64,000 nt of DNA. Origin: Prevotella merdae (GTDB lineage: Bacteria; Bacteroidota; Bacteroidia; Bacteroidales; Bacteroidaceae). This document shows, piece after piece, positions 60,904-64,000 of the stretch (position 1 is the stretch's first letter; each line of letters opens with the position of its first letter). The position numbers and the translations under genes were made by a program. The notes beneath the pieces were generated by a model. It saw only the letters and a list, made by a program, of their open reading frames with translations, was not told the origin of the DNA and ran no database searches. The stretch lies in assembly GCF_900290275.1 (NCBI RefSeq), contig NZ_LT985323.1, positions 882,092-946,091 of the forward strand. Direction: 5' to 3'.

Positions 60904-61926
60904 CTATCGCTCTTCCACCAACACCAACCCAAGACTGTCTATTAGATGCTGGAGTGGCGGATGTTGCTTTATCAGCCTTTGTAGCGCCATCTGCGGTGTT
61001 TCCGTCATCAGAAGGAAGTCGGCAATGTCAAGACCATTGGCTTTCTGTTCATCGGTGGCATTGTCTTCCAAGATACTGCTGACAAGAACTTGCTTGCATA
61101 TTGATTGCAGCAATGGAAGTTTGCTTTTCCACTTATCCATTGCCCCAAGGTCTGGAACCAAAACAACCTCCCGACCGCTTAGGACTTCGACTGCATCTTT
61201 ATTGAAGCATCCGTTCATGCCTCCAGTAGCCAACCATACGAAATCAGATATGAAGTGGGTGGCAATGATGGCTGTCTTTTCGCTCTCCACGATGGCTATT
61301 GTCTTAGTCGTGGTTTTATCTGTCAACAGATGTTCGCCAAAGAAGCACTGCCGAAGTGTAAAGTCTGGCAGTTTCAGTTCCGAGTGTACCCAAGTCACCA
61401 GGCTGTGGGGTTCCTTGATGCGGTGTCCTGTCTTGTCATCATACTTCATTATCTTGCCAGTGCGCACATTCCCATTGACATCTATCTGCCAAAAAATAGT
61501 TGAACCGCCCCATTTCTTTGAAGTGCCGACCTTGTACAAGGCAAACAGCCGTTCTGTCTCCTCTTTGCCAAAGACCGTTGAAATGTATCGGTACAAAGGA
61601 TTGACAGAATAGCCATGCAGTGTTTGCTCCATCAACTTATTTTCAATGAAAGTTGGAAGAGGTTTCTCTTTCCTGCACTCTTTGATTGGTGTTTTATATC
61701 TCCAATCATCATTGCAGTTGGTATCGGGATTGTCCTTGAAATAATCAGACGGAGAATAATGGTAGCCACAACTCTGTTCATGGTCACAACGCCCCACATT
61801 GTCAGGGAATACAATTTGTCCTTCCTCGTCAATATATCTTGCAAAGCAACGCTTACGCCCACATTGAGGGCAAGCATATCGATTGCCCAGCTTGTATTTC
61901 TGTAGATGGAATCTATACTCACTCAT
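60904..61926 (-). CDS. DUF6371/primase-like protein with zinc finger
   Basis: 340 residues from ATG 61926; the longer frame would translate the TGCAC array. N-terminal zinc-binding cysteines CPQCGRKRCFARYIDEEG and a Cys at GRCDHEQSC (about residues 18-60), as in CHC2-type primases. The TOPRIM-like core has IAIVESEKTAIIATHF and REVVLVPDLGAMDKW (acidic residues). Typical of Bacteroidota mobilisable elements, where it primes element replication or second-strand synthesis. Confidence 0.82.
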   Translation of the reverse strand: MSEYRFHLQKYKLGNRYACPQCGRKRCFARYIDEEGQIVFPDNVGRCDHEQSCGYHYSPSDYFKDNPDTNCNDDWRYKTPIKECRKEKPLPTFIENKLMEQTLHGYSVNPLYRYISTVFGKEETERLFALYKVGTSKKWGGSTIFWQIDVNGNVRTGKIMKYDDKTGHRIKEPHSLVTWVHSELKLPDFTLRQCFFGEHLLTDKTTTKTIAIVESEKTAIIATHFISDFVWLATGGMNGCFNKDAVEVLSGREVVLVPDLGAMDKWKSKLPLLQSICKQVLVSSILEDNATDEQKANGLDIADFLLMTETPQMALQRLIKQHPPLQHLIDSLGLVLVEER

Positions 61927-61933
61927 AGGGCTC

Positions 61934-62037
61934 TGCACTTGTTGCACCTTGCACTTTCTGCACTTTTGCACTTGTTTGGCACAAAATGCAGCATCTGTTG
62001 TGCAAGAGTGCAAGAAGTGCAAAGTGCAAACGGTGCA
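61934..62037. repeat. Mirror-symmetric array of ten TGCAC/GTGCA motifs
   Basis: Five TGCAC motifs start at 61934, 61943, 61950, 61959 and 61967; five GTGCA motifs start at 62000, 62008, 62017, 62024 and 62033. Start-to-start distances are 9, 7, 9, 8 on the left and 8, 9, 7, 9 on the right, an exact mirror image. The ~42-nt arms flank a 28-nt centre. The array fills the gap between the DUF3987 and primase-like genes (both minus strand). Confidence 0.9.
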
Positions 62038-62048
62038 AGGTGGTGGTT

Positions 62049-63413
62049 CTACTTCTGAACTTTCTCATAATTGCCTTGCTTGTCTTTGATGATAAAGTTT
62101 CTCTGACAGAAGTCTTTGAGCATATACATGACAGTACGTCTTGCAAAACCGAAATCCGCTCCAGCCTTTACTGCTTCAGCAGTTACGAACTTGTTTCCCA
62201 ACGAGTCAAGTACCTGTTTCTTCACAGGGTCGGTAGCCTCGGTTAAAACGAGGTCATCCATCCTTTTGTATGACTTCTCAAAGTAATCGCTCATCCGTAT
62301 GGCTGCATTCACGGACTCCGCATCAACAAAATCCTTGTGAGACTCATCACAAGCCCATCGGAACAGTTGGAATATCAAGGCAAGCCGAGCCGTGTTCAAA
62401 GGAACTTTTGCAGCACGTGAGTCTATCATTTTTTCATCCGTAATGGCATTCTGCCGTTCTATGTCCTCATTCTGCCAATCATAGAATATATCAATGGCTT
62501 CATCAGAGAAGTCAAGAACATTGAAGATGCCTTCCGTAAAAGGAAGAGCCACAGCCTTGTCTATGATCTCTTTCCATACACGGAATGGTCTTTCAATGAT
62601 TGCAGCATCTTGTTTTGGAACCTTAACCCAAGGAGCTATCTTCAAACCTTTTGGGCATGTGATCAGGAAACGGTCAAGAAAACCATTCTTCTTGAATCCC
62701 ATATCATAAAGTTCATGCACAATACCAGTCTGGATAGTTCCTACAATCTGTATGCAAGGATAGTCAATGCGTAAAGGACAATCAAGATTACAACGAGATA
62801 CATCTACAGGCAAGCCATTGTGAGCCGACAGCATCTGTTGTACAAAAGAACTGTTGTTGTATCGGTTGATGGTGTTGAACAGTCCCATTATCTCATCCAC
62901 CACAACTGCCACACCTCTGAGGTTGGCATCGTGATTGCGCATCAGAATCTCTGGCGTGAAGTCATTCATGATATTCTTATGCAGGACTGGTACTGGAGGT
63001 AACGATTCCCATTCCGTCCGCTTTTTGCCCTTGTTTCTCTCCACAATGGCTGCATACTCATTCTTTAGAACCTTGAACTTATGGTGCTCTTCTGTATCAA
63101 TGTCGTGCAACGGCTTGTAGGCAAAGTTCAATGGTGGCGTCTTGCCGACTCCTGGTCTGCCAACAAGAATGACATATAGGATAGGTGAAGTAATCCAATT
63201 GCCTTTAATCCGGATATAGCAGGAGTTGCCGATTGCTGCTGCCATAGCGGATATTAGGGAAGTAGCGGTAAACTCAATGGAATAGTTCTCCGTCCTTGCC
63301 AAATCAAGAATCATCTGCTGCATCTTCTGGGGGAATACGTCAAGCGGAATTCCAGAAGTGGCTACGCCCGAAGCCTCCGAGCGTAGCTTGTTACAAATTT
63401 CAAGCGCATCCAT
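62049..63413 (-). CDS. DUF3987 P-loop protein
   Basis: 454 residues. Walker A variant GRPGVGKTPP (about residues 85-94) and Walker B-like VAVVVDEIMGLF identify a RecA/helicase-like DUF3987 ATPase common in mobile elements, often beside a primase. The C-terminal ~80 residues look winged-helix (NKFVTAEAVKAGADFGFARR). Presumably a replicative helicase-like partner of the primase gene downstream. It starts 4 bp after the HTH gene. Confidence 0.85.
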   Translation of the reverse strand: MDALEICNKLRSEASGVATSGIPLDVFPQKMQQMILDLARTENYSIEFTATSLISAMAAAIGNSCYIRIKGNWITSPILYVILVGRPGVGKTPPLNFAYKPLHDIDTEEHHKFKVLKNEYAAIVERNKGKKRTEWESLPPVPVLHKNIMNDFTPEILMRNHDANLRGVAVVVDEIMGLFNTINRYNNSSFVQQMLSAHNGLPVDVSRCNLDCPLRIDYPCIQIVGTIQTGIVHELYDMGFKKNGFLDRFLITCPKGLKIAPWVKVPKQDAAIIERPFRVWKEIIDKAVALPFTEGIFNVLDFSDEAIDIFYDWQNEDIERQNAITDEKMIDSRAAKVPLNTARLALIFQLFRWACDESHKDFVDAESVNAAIRMSDYFEKSYKRMDDLVLTEATDPVKKQVLDSLGNKFVTAEAVKAGADFGFARRTVMYMLKDFCQRNFIIKDKQGNYEKVQK

Positions 63414-63417
63414 GACA

Positions 63418-63789
63418 TTACCAGTTTAAGGGTTTCGGCTTGCGCTTGTTTCCTGCAAGAATGGCTGCATTCTCTTCCTCTGCCGTAAGAGGTACAGGAT
63501 TCTTGCGGTTAGTCTCCAGCCACTTGTCAAGTTCATCCTGATAAAGGCAGTAACGCTTGCCCGGCTTGGTGGCAGGAATGCTGCCGTTTCCAAGTTTCAT
63601 GTAGAGAGTAGCCATCGGCATTTTCAGGTATGCCGATGCTTCCTCCACACTCATAGGTATGTGCGTGTTCGCCTTGTGTGGCTTGTTCTGTGATTGCAGA
63701 CTGATGATCATCTGCTTCATGCCCACCACTTCATCTCGAAGCTGGGCAACGACCATTGGAAGGTCGTTGAAAGTTAATGGTTCACTCAT
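63418..63789 (-). CDS. Excisionase-type HTH protein
   Basis: 123 residues. The central MSVEEASAYLKMPMATLYMK and GKRYCLYQDELDKWLE form the HTH_17 (MerR/Xis-like) domain common in Bacteroidota integrative elements. It begins with a short coiled coil (LRDEVVGMKQMIISLQSQ). Likely an excision or copy-control factor, first gene of a HTH-DUF3987-primase unit. Confidence 0.85.
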   Translation of the reverse strand: MSEPLTFNDLPMVVAQLRDEVVGMKQMIISLQSQNKPHKANTHIPMSVEEASAYLKMPMATLYMKLGNGSIPATKPGKRYCLYQDELDKWLETNRKNPVPLTAEEENAAILAGNKRKPKPLNW

Positions 63790-64000
63790 ATTGCTTTGAT
63801 ATTAAAAACTGGGGCAAAGGAACAGAATGATGCCTCCGTTACAGCGTTTCATGACCGTCATTTGTCATTCACGAAGGAATAACTCTAACAATTGGGAATA
63901 TTGGAAAATTACATATCAGAGACAACACAAAGCGATTGGAGTGTTAAAAATGAGACGGATAGAGATGAAATCATACAAAAACATGGCAAGAGGACAAGAA
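63790..64000. other. Non-coding right edge
   Basis: No convincing gene. The expected integrase of the mobilisable element would lie beyond the window. Confidence 0.4.

Noticed and set aside
61927..62022. 32-codon N-terminal extension of the primase-like protein
   Set aside because: It would translate the TGCAC array into a Cys/Gln-rich peptide; the zinc-finger family start at 61926 is better.

Overview
The window is a piece of a Bacteroidota chromosome, most likely from Prevotella or a close relative. The signs are the Bacteroidetes promoter form (TTG or TTTG, about 19-21 nt, then TAnnTTTG) in front of many genes, the absence of Shine-Dalgarno sequences, families typical of the order (DUF4476, DUF5686, DUF3332, BspA-type leucine-rich repeats, TonB proteins with a four-cysteine N-terminus, a long-form B-type succinate dehydrogenase/fumarate reductase), and C-terminal tails starting Y-S-L/I-D-G-R that are common on Prevotella secreted proteins. 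No database search was possible, so names rest on recognised motifs.

Layout. 1-4.9 kb is a variable region: a Fic enzyme beside a 48-bp perfect palindrome and a broken DUF4476 paralogue, an intact DUF4476 protein, a small ECF sigma/anti-sigma cluster and a patatin-like lipase. 4.9-14 kb holds envelope proteins, an AGCS alanine/glycine:Na+ symporter, a TonB protein coupled to a radical SAM activase, and a LuxR regulator. An IS4-type remnant and tRNA-Met(CAT) lie at 14.2-14.9 kb. 15-22 kb carries a DUF5686 outer-membrane protein and a vitamin B12 uptake locus: cobalamin riboswitch, BtuG-like beta-propeller, a 22-bp tandem repeat array, and a BtuB-like receptor.

22-38 kb is core genome: trhA/hemolysin III, polA, polyprenyl synthase, deoC, a MazG-like pyrophosphatase, dtd, uvrC, apt, mnmG and the succinate dehydrogenase/fumarate reductase operon. 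Two sequences matching the bacterial parS centromere flank apt. 38-48 kb holds a CusB-CusA-TolC heavy-metal efflux operon, an orphan HigA-like antitoxin, a flavinylated FMN/4Fe-4S membrane redox protein, a DUF4143 ATPase behind a long hairpin, Hsp20 and a membrane-anchored LuxR regulator.

48-64 kb is accessory DNA. It starts with a truncated BspA-type protein. An AraC regulator then precedes a run of small redox/detoxification genes: cyclophilin-like lipoprotein, alpha/beta hydrolase, flavodoxin-like reductase, carboxymuconolactone decarboxylase-cupin and aldo/keto reductase. A group II intron splits the hydrolase gene in the sense orientation, and its predicted removal restores the reading frame exactly. 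An IS630-type element sits directly behind the decarboxylase-cupin stop codon. The final 5.3 kb on the minus strand is a mobilisation/replication module (MobV relaxase with an oriT-like region, DUF6371 primase-like protein, DUF3987 protein, excisionase-type HTH). It contains an unusual mirror-symmetric array of ten TGCAC/GTGCA motifs. The element continues past the right edge.
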